A DNA stretch of 64,000 nt from Toxorhynchites rutilus septentrionalis (GCF_029784135.1 NC_073746.1:298227614-298291613), one strand, 5' to 3'; shown: positions 1 to 11,463, numbered from the stretch's first letter. Notes: generated by a model not told the origin, from the letters alone. Program-made: numbers and translations.

Positions 1-1
1 G

Positions 2-2566
2 TCCCTTCTCAACAAGGGAGGATTCCAACTCCGTAAATGGGCTTCGAATGAGCCAGCCGTATTAGAGGAAGTTTCGTTGGACAACCGAGCTCTTCAGGCA
101 TCTGTGGACTTCGATCGAGATGCATGCATCAAAACCCTAGGCTTACATTGGGAACCATCGACGGACAACCTGCGCTACAAGATCGAACTGCCAAATGTTT
201 GCGAGGAGAGGCTTACCAAACGCATAGCTCTCTCCCAGATTGCCCGTCTATTCGACCCTCTCGGCCTAGTGGGGCCGATCGTTACCACCGCTAAGTTATT
301 CATGCAGGCCTTATGGACGCTTAAGGACAGTGACGACAATGTTCTAGGCTGGGACCAAGAGCTCCCCCCACCGATGATCGAACATTGGGCATCGTATCTC
401 TCGCAACTCCCGCTACTAAACGAGCTTCGTATTCCTCGTTACGTTTTATGTCGTAATCCAACAACGGTACAACTTCACATCTTCTCCGACGCATCGGAGC
501 GCGCTTATGGAACTTGCGCTTACCTCCGCTCGACGAACTCCGACGGAACCATAAACGTAGCGCTTCTTACAGCCAAATCGAAGGTAGCGCCATTAAAGAA
601 GCAAAGCATACCACGACTCGAACTCTGCGGGGCACTGCTTGCGTCACAATTGTACGAGAAAATTACTGCGTCTCTTCAACTGTCAGCCGAAACATTCTTT
701 TGGGTCGATTCGACGGTGGTACTCAGCTGGTTGAATTCCACCCCATCAACATGGACAACTTTCGTGGCGAACCGTGTTTCAAAAATTCAACTCGCCACGG
801 TTGGATGTCATTTTCATCATGTGGCAGGACAACAGAACCCTGCAGACTGCATCTCGCGTGGGACAACAGCAGAGCTGCTATTCCTGAATGAACTTTGGTG
901 GAGCGGACCCTTTTGGTTGCAACAACATTCCAGCAGTTGGCCAATCCAGCAGCACAACGAACTGGAACCTTCGGATGCCCAACTAGAAATCAGAAAAACA
1001 CCAGTTGCCTCAGTTCCCGCCATAGCCGAACCCACGTTCCTGGACTTATTCGTGGAGAAATTTTCCAGCTACGATCGCATGCTGCGTGTACTCGCTTATT
1101 GTCAACGATTTCGTCACAACTGTCTCGCCAGGCCACGTCCAAAAAGGTCTAGTCTCAGCTCTGATGAAGTCTCCAAGGCCGAGAAAACGCTGATCTCATT
1201 AGTTCAACAACAATGCTTCAACAGCGACTGGACTAAGCTTCAGCAGGGAAAACCCATTTCCGCCAAATCACCTCTACGATGGTTTCATCCTTTCCTAGCA
1301 CCAGATGGCCTGATACATATTGGGGGCAGATTGGAAAGATCGCAACAGCCTTTCGAAGTCAAACATCCAATTCTTCTACCGTCGTCACATCGCTTTTCCC
1401 TACTGTTGGTTCGAGGTTATCACCACAAACATCTTCACGCAGCTACACAACTATTGCTCACCATTATTCGTCTCCGTTTCTGGATCACAGGGGCCAGAAA
1501 GCTTGCGAAAGCTGTGGTTCACAACTGCACGACTTGCTATAGAGTTCGTCCAAAACACGTGGAGCAATTTATGTCCGAGCTTCCTGCATCACGGGTCACC
1601 GCGGCGCGGCCATTTTCCGTCTCAGGAGTGGACTACTGGGGTCCAATTCTACTTAAGCCAGTCAGTCGAAAGGCAGCTCCACGAAAGGCTTACGTAGCTG
1701 TTTTTATTTGCTTCAGCACAAAAGCAGTACATCTGGAGCTCGTTCCTGATTTGAGCACATCAAAATTTATCCAGGCACTGCGCAGGTTCGTCTCACAACG
1801 AGGAATCTGCTCCGAAATCCACAGCGACAACGGGAGAAATTTTGTGGGCGCAGCAAACGAGCTTCGTCGTCTATTCCGCAACGAGCATCACCAGCAGGCA
1901 GTTGAACAAGAATGCATGAAGAATGGAATACGCTGGTGCTTCAATCCTCCTAAGGCTTCTAACTTCGGGGGCTTGTGGGAGGCTGCTATCGCGTCAGCAC
2001 AGAAGCATTTCTACCGTGTTCTCGGACCCAACAAACTAGCTGACGACGACATGCAAACTCTACTCAAGCAGATCGAGTGTTGCCTGAACTCTAGGCCACT
2101 CGTTCCTCTCAGCGACGACCACACCGATTTCCAACCACTCACTCCCGGACACTTTTTGATTGGTTCTGCGATGAAAGCAATTCCGGACATGGACCTCACG
2201 AAAATTCCCTCCAATCGACTTCGACACTGGGAGCACACGCAGAAACTTTTCCAACATCTGTGGCAGCGATGGCACAACGAATATCTTTCGACGCTTCAAC
2301 CACGATCGAAGTGGTGCAATCCACCTGTAGTCATCGAGAAAGGTCGCCTGGTGGTTATAAAGGACGAGAACACTCCTCCTGTGCACTGGCCGACAGGACG
2401 AATCATCGAACTGCACCCCGGAGCAGACGGGATCACTCGAGTGGTAACTCTTCAAACACCCAGCGGAAAATTTGTGCGGCCCGTATCGAAGATATGCTTG
2501 CTACCCATCGCGACAACACAACCAGCAACACCATCAGAAGAACCAACGAAGATAGCAGAATTATAA
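2..2566 (+). CDS. BEL/Pao retrotransposon pol polyprotein, 3' part (5' end outside window)
   Basis: The frame is open from the window edge to the TAA at 2564-2566, so this is the C-terminal part of a longer polyprotein; the reverse transcriptase active site must lie upstream. Counting from the first possible start at base 77, the order is: Pao RT tail (ALSQIARLFDPLGLVGP, about 51-67), RNase H with acidic residues D138 (FSDAS), E182 (RLELCGALL) and D211 (WVDSTVVLSWL), then NPADCISRG (254-262). A zinc-binding integrase N-domain follows (histidines near 449-454, C484 and C487), then the integrase core with D519 (GVDYWGP), D584 (HSDNGRN) and E635 (GGLWEAA). A C-terminal domain typical of Pao integrases (LRHWEHTQKLFQHLWQRWHNEY) lies at about 715-736. 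There are no stops or frameshifts over more than 850 codons and all visible catalytic residues are kept, which suggests a young copy. The protein would copy and integrate the element. Confidence 0.95.
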   Translation, partial: SLLNKGGFQLRKWASNEPAVLEEVSLDNRALQASVDFDRDACIKTLGLHWEPSTDNLRYKIELPNVCEERLTKRIALSQIARLFDPLGLVGPIVTTAKLFMQALWTLKDSDDNVLGWDQELPPPMIEHWASYLSQLPLLNELRIPRYVLCRNPTTVQLHIFSDASERAYGTCAYLRSTNSDGTINVALLTAKSKVAPLKKQSIPRLELCGALLASQLYEKITASLQLSAETFFWVDSTVVLSWLNSTPSTWTTFVANRVSKIQLATVGCHFHHVAGQQNPADCISRGTTAELLFLNELWWSGPFWLQQHSSSWPIQQHNELEPSDAQLEIRKTPVASVPAIAEPTFLDLFVEKFSSYDRMLRVLAYCQRFRHNCLARPRPKRSSLSSDEVSKAEKTLISLVQQQCFNSDWTKLQQGKPISAKSPLRWFHPFLAPDGLIHIGGRLERSQQPFEVKHPILLPSSHRFSLLLVRGYHHKHLHAATQLLLTIIRLRFWITGARKLAKAVVHNCTTCYRVRPKHVEQFMSELPASRVTAARPFSVSGVDYWGPILLKPVSRKAAPRKAYVAVFICFSTKAVHLELVPDLSTSKFIQALRRFVSQRGICSEIHSDNGRNFVGAANELRRLFRNEHHQQAVEQECMKNGIRWCFNPPKASNFGGLWEAAIASAQKHFYRVLGPNKLADDDMQTLLKQIECCLNSRPLVPLSDDHTDFQPLTPGHFLIGSAMKAIPDMDLTKIPSNRLRHWEHTQKLFQHLWQRWHNEYLSTLQPRSKWCNPPVVIEKGRLVVIKDENTPPVHWPTGRIIELHPGADGITRVVTLQTPSGKFVRPVSKICLLPIATTQPATPSEEPTKIAEL

Positions 2567-2680
2567 ATCCGTAAGCTCATCCAGTTTTTCTAAAAGGGCA
2601 AGAGGTCATCATAACAACCAGCCATCAACGAACAATCGACATTTTGAAATTTCTGAAATGGGATTTCAGAGGGGCCAGTA

Positions 2681-3024
2681 TGTTCGATGAACGAATGCAG
2701 AGCCATCTGTATGAAATGATCGACATTGTTTACAAGAAAATTTATTACCTTCAAGCTACAAAAAACATGACAAAATCAATCGAAGTAGCCAGGAAATTAA
2801 AATTTTCACTTCCGCCAACCAACATCTATAAAAGGCTGTTGAATCGTATGTGGGGTCTCTTTTTACCGCTCGGTTTTGACCGATGAAGACCAGCTGCTCG
2901 AACTTCAGTTGAAATAATTTACTTTGTGAATTACTTTTCTTGAAATACTTTGTGAATTGTTTAATAGAAATGTGATGTGAAATTATGGAGAAATAAAATT
3001 AGTTTACGTACCTGCATCGCCTCA
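2681..3024 (+). repeat. Candidate 3' LTR of the Pao element
   Basis: A purine-rich tract (AGAGGGGC, 2669-2676) lies about 105 bp after the pol stop, followed by TGTTCG at 2681, the kind of start expected for an LTR. Inside are a TATA-like TATAAAAG at 2827-2834 and an AATAAA signal at 2992-2997. The right end is a guess because the 5' LTR is outside the window and no terminal CA plus duplication could be confirmed. Confidence 0.5.
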
Positions 3025-3114
3025 CCGTTCCGGAAAGCGCTACTTGATAGGAAACCTGCCATACTCACCCTCAAAGTTGCTGCCCAGTGATCCTGCTCTT
3101 CTTTGCTATCGACA

Positions 3115-3990
3115 GGTATCAAATGAAAGGGCTTGACTAGTAGAACACGGCTATTTATGAAAAATGCTAATCCAAGATGGCTGCCACTACAAAATGGCGG
3201 ACTACATATTATGTCAAAACCCCGTTAATATGGGTATCAAATGAAAGAGCTTCACTAGTAGAACACAGTTATTTATGAAAAATACAAACCCAAGATGGCT
3301 GCCACTACAAAATATTTTCTCAAAACCTCATTGATATGGGTATCAAATGAAAGGGCTTGACTAGTAGAATACGGTTATTGATGAAAAATGTAAATCCAAG
3401 ATGGCTGCCACTACAAAATGGAGGACTACATATTTTCTCAAAACTTCATTCATAAGGGTATCAAATGAAAGGGCTTGACTAGTAAAACACGGTTATTTAT
3501 GAAAAATGCAAATCCAAGATGGCTGCCACTACCAAATGGCGGGCTACATATTTTCTCAAAACCCGATTAATATGGGTATCAAATGAAAGGACTTGAATAG
3601 TAGATCATAGTAGATCATGAACAATCCAAATCCAAGATGGCCGCGATCACAAAATAGCAAATTACTTTATTAAACGGTTTTATTTAGCTTGAACTGTTTG
3701 TATGTCCGTAGCGTTGTCCTAAATTAATAGAAATTTGACCAAAAGGAACTGATCGAATTTATTAAACCCCTTTATCGCTGCTGTCATTTTAAAATTGCTT
3801 ATCTTGAAAAATCCATTTTGACCGCCGCTACAAAATAGTTGATTTCATATCATCTCAAAAAAAAAAAGGTTGATTGAGATATGTGTATCAAACGAATGAA
3901 CTTCACTTGGAAAACATACTATGTATTTTCTGCAATCCACTCAATATCGGTATCAAATGAAATTATTCGACTGATAGAATACAGTACAAT
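3115..3990. repeat. Tandem repeat, ~118-bp unit
   Basis: Units begin with GGGTATCAAATGAAAG at about 3115, 3232, 3338, 3456 and 3574. Each carries ACTAGTAGAACACGG, a run near ATGAAAAATGC and the conserved block CCAAGATGGCTGCCACTAC. The second unit lacks about 12 bp. The array decays after 3660; a weaker TCGGTATCAAATGA unit is seen near 3948. It follows the Pao LTR directly. It has no coding frame. Confidence 0.85.
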
Positions 3991-4141
3991 AGTTTAATTG
4001 TAGAGAAATATTCTAATGAAGCAGTACTAATGTACTAAAAACTAGAAAATAAAATAATTAAAAAAACCTTTTTAAGTTAAACGGTTTAATAGTGATTAAA
4101 CATAATAATGTACTAAAAGCTAGAAAATAAATAGGCAAGTA

Positions 4142-4327
4142 GCAGTTAGCAGTTATCACACCTCTCCTTCATTAGTCTAGGGCATTGATAAGACTAAAAT
4201 AAAATCGAGGGGCACGTTGGATTTCCATTATCCACAATTAGCGACTTGCTCATATGTCCCACGATTGTATTTCAGTCTTATCAATGCCCTAGACTAATGA
4301 AAGAGAGGTGTGATAACTGCTAACTGC
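4142..4327. repeat. Near-perfect foldback element (59-bp arms)
   Basis: Arms 4142-4200 and 4269-4327 are inverted copies that differ at about two positions, separated by a 68-bp loop. Each arm opens with GCAGTTAGCAGTTATCACAC and contains GTCTAGGGCATTGATAAGAC. A short direct repeat (TGTACTAAAA...CTAGAAAATAAA) lies just left, near 4033 and 4108. No target duplication was settled. This could be a palindromic MITE; a transcript would form a long hairpin. Confidence 0.8.
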
Positions 4328-4329
4328 TG

Positions 4330-6347
4330 TTTTTTTACTTATTTTATTGAATTCCACTCACAACTGAGATGTTATGTGTGTGAAATCTGCATTAGGAATG
4401 AATGTTGTCTGCTCGCTAGTTGGATTGGAATTGTAATTTCAAATCGCGAATGGATTATTTATACCGAATAAATCGAAAATGGACAGAAACGAATGCATTA
4501 GTTGCCTGTTAGTGACAGCACGGGTGGATAAACACACAGCTGGGCAGAACGAAGGTACGGGATTTTTAGGATTCTTGAAGTATCGAACGTGTAGTCGAAG
4601 AAAAATTTCCGGAATTATACCGAGAAAATTCCGAAGAAAAAATCGAATGGCAATAACGAAGAAATACCCATTACCGTCGAAGAGCGGGAAGTCGAGGTGT
4701 GGCTAAACTAGTTCGTCACAAAGTGATACAAACTTTGTTTACTGTCGGCTTCCGAAGGGAAGCCGCACAGACAATCACTCTGCAGTTGATTTTCAACTGG
4801 CGTCATCGACGGCGAGTGGAACGGAACGGTGCAGGGCTTCGGAAATAACATGGCTAGGAGTTTGCGAATATACATGCACTAAGTATACATATCCCCGACA
4901 GCTCTCGAGTTTACAATTTGTACGAACGCAAACCAACATCATGTATGTGTGCATTGCAATGAGTAGCAGTGCTGTTACCCCGGGCTGTAAATATAACGTG
5001 GATGCAAAATTACACAACCACAGTCAGGAAGACAGCGGATAGAAGGGGTCGTACTTCACGCCGAATGTTCGTTGGTCGCGTGAAAAAAAAACATTACTCG
5101 TCCACTTCCAAGGGTGGTGGGTGCGGGTTTCCAACGGGGGGGCCTATAAAAAAAGGTGATATAAAGGAACGACTGAGTGCAATTGCACTTATTATTACGC
5201 ATGTCGCTGCTACCTTCCAAGGCATTCATTGTTTCTGAAAACAAACTAGATTTTCTTTTTTCCGTTATCCAGGCCATTCGTTCAGTTGAAGATTTCAAAG
5301 AAATGCACTTTTTTCTTAATTGGACAAGTTTTGACTGGGGCTTAGAACCGTCCTTCTTTGAAGGCGGCAGCGCCCGCGTCCATATTGATGCGGGAACCTG
5401 CTCTGCCAGATACAATTCGTAGGGGAAATAGTGTACAATTCCCGGGAGTGTGTTCTCGAGCACTAGCCAAGTTACAGACATAATCGCTACCACTTGGCTG
5501 ATACGTATCGGAGTATTAATGCGTTCACGTACCCATGTGTAGAAGAGCACGCATTTGCTTTGTTTATCAATCCGATGCATCGCAACTCATACACGGATGT
5601 ATACCCCGTTTGGAAATTCAAACACTTGCCGTTGATATAAAATTTCATTGCGACTTTCGGTGTCGAAACAAATATACACACATGGGTGATGTTACGGTTT
5701 GTGTTTTTGTTTTGTTGACACATTTTGTGTGCGTATTGGGTGCGATATTGAGCGAAATTTTATATTCTGAAGGATGTCTAGTCGATACATGAAAATTAAA
5801 TACCTTCATGGAGTGCTAGTTTGGACACTTTTCAAAATATTTTGACGTAGGACTACTTCTTTGATTTCTATATAGGGGGTGGTTCACTCTACGAAGATGA
5901 AACGAAATATTAAAGCGTTTCAAACGCATATTACGCAAAATCTTCATTGCTGTACATTTGTATATAAACTGATCAGACGTCCCGCGTTAGATTTCGTCCC
6001 GCATTTGGCAAAAGAAACGAAAATGTACCGCGTTATCAATATATTTCAATATCACAATTTGATCATGTTGATTTTCTTAAAGGGATGAACCTCAAAAAAA
6101 CTTTTATTTGGCAGACCGTTCAAGAGCGCTTCTAATGCATCCAAAGATTAATACGTTGAGCTGGTTTCATTGCACCGACATTGGGCTTTTTGTTTAGAGA
6201 GTGTCAACTGGAACCAAATTTGAAAATGATTTTTATAAAAGTCCCCTATTGATCCGCAGGGACCAACGTGAGTCAGACGAAAAGTTCATCTGTGGTCCCC
6301 TAGCTCGGTCAGAGCTTAACGTTTCAAATAAGCCGAAAGAACTAGTG
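4330..6347. other. No gene recognised
   Basis: Frames are short or unlike known proteins. The segment 4405-4530 resembles 43100-43390 (GCTCGCTA...AATCGCGAATGG...) and so is a dispersed repeat. A TATA-like CCTATAAAAAAAGG lies near 5141. A TTGACGTAGGACTAC motif near 5843, shared with MITE ends elsewhere in the window, marks another decayed element end. Confidence 0.5.
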
Positions 6348-6349
6348 TA

Positions 6350-7733
6350 GGGTAGGGCGGGGCTAGTTGGTCATACGGGTAGGTTGGTCAGTGATGATAT
6401 CTTGGAATCTGAGCGTCCAAAAAATTAGCGATCTATGGATGAAAAATAGCGAATTGCTGATACAAAAAAATAATCATATCGGAAAAACTTTTTATTAAGT
6501 AGGTTAAAAAATACGGACATAGTTCCGATTTCACCAAAAGTCATTCACGGTTTGCGCACTATAAAATGTGTTCTCAAACTGGTTAATAACCATGAAAAAA
6601 ATCGGCTCAAACGTAAAACAAAGCTTTATTGTACGTATTAGCTTTAAGTGTTAATGGAAATTGCTTTCAAAATTATTTTTGTTGAATTTTCATCAATATT
6701 CTTTTTCATATATAGAGGGGCTAGTTGATCACACAAATTGCTCGTTTGAGAGCAACGCATATAAAATTTTCAGGTATGCCGTGGTTCATTACGCAAGCTA
6801 TAAACAAATATAGATAGCATATGTTTTACTGCTAAACCCAGTGTATTTGAAACGAGACAACCACCACACAAACCGCTTGCAATATAATTGTCATATTTAT
6901 ATTTTTTGCTGCAAAATTTTCATTAAATATAATAAACGCTTACATTGACTATCAGAACTCACAATAACGCATTGAGTAATGTAGCATTCCTGGAGGCTAT
7001 TTCTATATACTTTGGGCCGAACGGTACAAATGTCATCAAAACAAATACAAAACAAAAAGAATGCAAGCGGTTGTGCGCAGGGATGCCAGGTGATTTTGTT
7101 TTCAAAAGTCTTGACATGGTACGAGAAAATGTCTTCACCATAATATCGGAGGAAAGTTCTTCACACAAAAACGGAACTGTGATAACTCTATTTGTTTATT
7201 TCAGCTTTGAAATTTTGGTTGTAACTGAAACCATATCCATGAAACTAATTGTAGAAAAGGTATGTAATCGGAAAACCTTCGATTTGTGAAGTGGTCGTTT
7301 GAAAGATCTAGGTTAATCTATTGTATAGTAGGGCCAAAATAATAGAAATTCAATGTCACAAGCGCAAATGAACTAATGTCTTCTAGAGACAATATGTATT
7401 TGGACTGCTCCGTTCGCTGAGACTAAAGCCCTACTTTTTGACGATATTTTCGGCCAATAGTTGGAATTTCATGGAAATAATATCTTTTAAAAATCCACGT
7501 TCGCTATCATACTGAAATGTCTTCACATATTTCGTAATGTCTCCAAAATGTCTTCACAAAAATTAAGACGTTAAATAAAAGAAAAATGTCAAATAATTGA
7601 TACTCTGGTTATTTTTCATTGAAAGGGTAAAAAATAAGCTCCATTGTGGTACATAACATTCTAACGCAAAACTTCGTACTACAAAGTTATAACCAAATTT
7701 ATTCAAAAATGACCAACTAGCCCCGCCCTACCC
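6350..7733. mobile_element. TA-flanked TIR element (~1.38 kb), non-autonomous
   Basis: Perfect 24-bp terminal inverted repeats begin GGGTAGGGCGGGGCTAGTTG at 6350 and end at 7733, flanked by TA on both sides (6348-6349 and 7734-7735). A degraded internal copy of the end (GAGGGGCTAGTTGATCA) lies near 6715. The interior is AT-rich; its longest frame (114 codons, 6945-7289) matches no transposase I recognise. TA duplication suggests a Tc1/mariner-type mechanism. Confidence 0.8.
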
Positions 7734-7769
7734 TATACTCGACAGGAAGAGGCAGAGTTGTTTGATGAA

Positions 7770-8390
7770 GTATCGTAAATGAAGCGCTGGGCGGTCTTAC
7801 GGAAGTTGGTCGGAATCTGAACCATGGCCGATAAAAAGATGTATATCGGCGTGTTATTTTACCTTGGCTTTGGTGGTCGTCTGTCTCTCTATTTTGGCCA
7901 GAAGAACGGCTTGGACATTCCCTTCACGTCTGTCAGAGAAGGACCTTCTTCGAGAACTTGATGTGAATGATATATTCGACGTCATCGCTTACCTGGGGAA
8001 CGTAAAGTACCCGGTCCCCTGCCATTCGTTGAATTCTAGCATCAAGTACGTCTCGTCTTTGATTATGAGTATGAAAAGAAGTTTTTCACTTCTTTCGCCG
8101 GAAAGAAGTTTTTCACCAGCACCTCAAGCTACCCCTTCTGGGTGATTGCCTGCTGCTCAGATACGGCCGGTCTCGTCTGACGCTTCCGCATAAAAATGTC
8201 CATTTTGGCCAGATTCTTCTCCACCGTTTGGCCGGTTGCTTCGATCTCCCGGCTTAAGGAGCGGCAAAGAGATGATATTGTAAATACCAGATCGGCTATA
8301 TCTGGCGGACACAAAGTGCCTCAGGATGTCCAATTCTTTCGCTGTGGGGTGGAGCTTGCAGTATGGAAAAATCATCAAGTTGCTTGACAG
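7770..8390 (-). pseudogene. Tc1/mariner-type transposase relic
   Basis: The minus strand read in shifting frames gives transposase-like segments in order: EKNLAKMDIFMRKRQTRP, GRLEVLVKNFF, a DET motif (IKDETYLMLEF) at the place of the first catalytic aspartate, TGYFTFP, and KFSKKVLL. Several frameshifts and stops separate them, so it cannot make protein. It directly follows the TIR element ending at 7733, but no inverted repeats tie the two together. Assignment rests on motif order only. Confidence 0.5.
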
Positions 8391-8399
8391 TGCTGCTGC

Positions 8400-9640
8400 T
8401 GTGAATCAACAGCCTTGAATCATTTTTATTGTAGACCTCATAAACGTAAGATTTAAAGAAAATTTGTTCCTATAAATTATCTTTCATCGCCATCCGAAAT
8501 TACTCCATTTGTTTTTAATGCATACGTTAACACTAAAATCGATGACAAATGAATTGGAATTTTCGAGCATTCCATTCGGCAATTTGAAGAAAATTGTAGA
8601 ATTTGAATCGTGCTTGCCAGGCGTAAATGCTCTGATTGAGCGAGTGATTTTCGGGCGTAAACAAAATCTAAACCACCGAAAATTCACAACTGAGTGCCGA
8701 TACCCAGAAAGAAATAATACTGATCAGTTTAGACACGCTGAACTATGGTTTATGTTCACATAACGTATATACATAACGTTTTGTTTTTTGTGTCCCGCGT
8801 TAGACCTCTGACCATCTGGTCACTTTATTTGTATACCATTAGATGAGAAAGTGATTGAGATTTTTTTCCGCGTGAAGCACTTATAATGAATATAGTTAAA
8901 CAAGTAAACAATTCAACGGATAAAATAGGTATGTTCTTTCGATTTTATTCGTCGCTCGCGTCCTCAAGCAACAGTATCGTATACAATTCGGGCGTGCATG
9001 GTATGGTTTCGTTCTACGTTCTTACTTTTGTTATATCATCTATCAGTTGGCAGAATCATAGATAGGAGATGATCTTGGAGGATGGTTATACTCTATTTTT
9101 CCCAAAGTTTCAACGAGTCTGATTTACAGAATAGAACGTCGATAGAGATTTTATGAGAGTGTTGTACAGGTTGTTGTCCAATCGAGTCGTGCTCAATTCA
9201 CGCCTTTATCACTCACGGGTATAGGATACCTACATCAATCTACATCAGGGATGGCCAAACGGTAGTCCGCGGTCTGCCGGTCGCCCGCGTAGATGTTCCT
9301 TGGTGCCCGCCAGCTCGTCTAGGATAGTGTCACCTCCACACGCAATCGATAAAATATCCCTCCATCTTTTGCTGTGATCATTTTATAAGATGTTTATGCT
9401 AATTCAATAAAACATATTAGTTGTAAAAGAGGATATTCAATGTTTCCGTTTTAATATTTTCTTTCAGATTGTTGGTTATTTTATATTAACACATCCAGTT
9501 GTTCGAGCATGACTTGTAATAAAGCAAAAAAAAATGTCACTAGAAACAATTTCAATAATGTATTCTTCAGGCATATCATTTATAAAATGACCAATTGAAA
9601 ATGCAGGAAACATCCGGCATAATGTTTCGAAAATTAATAA
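8400..9640. other. No gene; hAT-like terminus relic near 9247
   Basis: No convincing coding frame. At about 9247-9320 the sequence CAGGGATGGCCAAACGG, followed by GC-rich GTCTGCCGGTCGCCCGCG, looks like a hAT (Charlie/Buster-type) end, but no partner end was found. The segment 8940-9040 shares blocks with 24960-25060 and is a dispersed repeat. Confidence 0.4.
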
Positions 9641-9648
9641 AAACTTTT

Positions 9649-9925
9649 TTTGACGTAGGACTACGTCTAACCGGAAGATATAGGGGGTGAAATGGAAATC
9701 TAGGCACTGAACAAATAGGAAAAAATGCAAGATTTGGAACGCTTATAACTCGAGCATTTCTCAATAGATCGCAAAGGTTTTTGCATCAATTGATAGGAAA
9801 TATATCTACGCATCTATCATAACGAATAACATTTCATTTTTCTTGAGATAAAGAATTAAATAATTGTGAAATATCAAGCATTGTCCAAATGCACTATGTG
9901 CCCATTTTTGATTGGTCCATTTTGT
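9649..9925. mobile_element. MITE fragment, GACGTAGGA family A
   Basis: Starts TTTGACGTAGGACTACGTC and TAACCGGAAG, then GAACGCTTATAACTCGAGCATTTCT, a CATCAATTGATAGGAAATAT block and TTTTTGATTGGTCC. The same order is present at 45403-45680 and, inverted, at 37760-38030. It lacks the tandem-repeat tail of those copies and ends against the H2A-related sequence. Non-coding. Confidence 0.65.
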
Positions 9926-10171
9926 GCTCCTCAAATCGTACCGACCAAAACGGACAACCAGAGCAGCAGCGAAATAGAATGAAGCACGATTGGGAAGGAA
10001 AAAGAAAAAAAAATGAACGAAACATTGGCCGCAGTCTCACACATGCGTAATTCTCGAGCCAGCCAGTCAGCTTGAAAATCCCCGCTCCGCTGCCGTAACG
10101 ATCATTCTCATTCAAACCTTACACCACATCGGTTCGCATCACAACAAATCAACAAACCAACCCAAGCAGCC

Positions 10172-10384
10172 ATGTCTGGACATGGTGAAGGAGGAAAAGT
10201 GAAGGGAAAGGCAAAATCCCGCTCGAACCGTGTTGATCTGGAATTCCCCGCAAGGGTAGCTAGGCCGAGCGCGTTAGTACCAGTGCACCAGTCCACCTAG
10301 CCGGCGTTATATAGTTTCGGCCGCCGAAGTGATCGAGTTAGCTGGCAAAGCTGCTCGCGACGATAAGAAAACCCGCATTCGGAA
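10172..10384 (+). pseudogene. Histone H2A pseudogene, copy 1
   Basis: From the ATG at 10172 the frame reads MSGHGEGGKVKGKAKS then RSNRVDLEFP, very close to the start of animal histone H2A. The sequence then jumps (small deletion) to a segment equal to the RKGNYAERVGAGAPVYLA region, here broken by TAG codons. After a frame change it gives AAEVIELAGKAARDDKKTRI, the H2A alpha-3 region. The last third is missing. Nonsense and frameshift changes rule out a functional histone. It retains a 5' flank similar in style to copy 2 (TTCAAACC...CAT repeats), so it looks like a gene-duplicate relic rather than a poly-A retrocopy, although this is inferred. Confidence 0.85.
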
Positions 10385-10389
10385 CAGAA

Positions 10390-11281
10390 CACATTCGGTT
10401 CGGTGAACATCAAGACAACAACAGGCAGTTGCAGCGAGTGGCGAGTGGCAAACGCAATCGCAATCGCAAAACGGCATCAGGTAGCAGAAGAAAAAAGTTT
10501 GTTCTTTATACAATCTGCTTTGGTGGCAAATCCAGAACAAGGCGGCATCGAGGGCGTTCGAAATGGTTTTTTTTCCAAAACCACGAGTACAAAGTTTTCT
10601 AAATTGGAACCATTCCATAAAACAAGGCGCTTATCAGGGCCATTAAACCTTTCAAAAAAGAGTTTACGAAATACAGTTCAATGCTTTCTAAAACAATATC
10701 CAAAATAATAATAAAACACAAATTGATTTTTTCATAATTTGTTTGACAGGATATGATGAGTATGTGAATTTGGCAGTTGTTCTGAGCTTATTGATTTTCA
10801 CCAATTCTTAAATTGCTTCTAGATTGAAAGTACAGTAATTTACACTTATCTCGACATTTAGCTAATTGGACGGACCTGCAATGCGACATATTTATTTGGA
10901 CATTCTTGTAAACATAGAGTGCGGGGTCCAAATTATGACCCCACATTGAAAGTCGACACTGTACCACTGTCATCGCAAATGTTCAATTACAGGTTAAAAT
11001 TACCTCCAATCGGATACTGAGTGGTGGTAATGCGACGTGCCATTGAATGTAATTTACTGTAAAATATGTCACAAGCTGGATGGGAAGAAATTTTCCAACT
11101 GTGAAAGCTGTGGCGAGTGGCAAATGCAATCGCTAAACAGAAAGGTTTAGCCGAACAAGATGGGGATATCGAGTGATAACAAAAAAAAATAAACTCTTTA
11201 GATTGAAGATAATTTTGTGATCCTGAAAAGGACCCTTTTTAGCCTGCATGTGAATCCAACGAGCGAACAAATCGTAATGAA
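10390..11281. other. No gene; degenerate repeats
   Basis: Nothing coding is recognised. The block GCGAGTGGCAAACGCAATCGC (near 10438) recurs near 11113 (GCGAGTGGCAAATGCAATCGC), once after each half of the interval, suggesting a local duplication linked to the H2A region. A second shared block (GGAAGAAATTTTCCAACTGTG near 11085) resembles one near 40700. Confidence 0.4.
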
Positions 11282-11351
11282 TGTATTTTTCTTTCTTTCT
11301 TTTTAAGAGGCTTTAAACTTTGCAGTTCATTCGCCTCTAAAGTGTATTTTT
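11282..11351 (-). mobile_element. Micro-retroposon copy (33-nt hairpin plus A-rich tail)
   Basis: Hairpin at 11306-11338 on the minus strand: outer stem AGAGGC/GCCTCT, inner stem AACT/AGTT closing a GCAA loop. The A-rich tail (reads TTAAAAAGAAAGAAAG on the minus strand) lies left. TGTATTTTT at 11282-11290 and 11343-11351 is a likely 9-bp target duplication, though its low complexity weakens it. Confidence 0.65.
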
Positions 11352-11456
11352 TTTGCCATCGCTGCCTTTTAACGCTCATTCGTTCGTCTCGTTGGACTCG
11401 CCCCTCTGGCTGAGTCTGCCGATTTGTCTCTATCCTGTGAGCGTGTACCGCTAGAG

Positions 11457-11463
11457 TATAAAA
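11457..11463 (+). promoter_or_regulatory. TATA box remnant upstream of H2A copy 2
   Basis: TATAAAA sits in GAGTATAAAACGCGCGG, about 125 bp before the H2A-like reading frame. Its placement fits a histone promoter retained by the pseudogene; whether it is active cannot be told. Confidence 0.4.

Noticed and set aside
5141..5155. Promoter at CCTATAAAAAAAGG
   Set aside because: TATA-like string only; no leader or coding sequence downstream supports a gene.
5056..5580. 174-codon minus-strand frame
   Set aside because: No recognisable domain, odd composition, and no repeat or gene context; likely chance frame in a locally GC-richer stretch.
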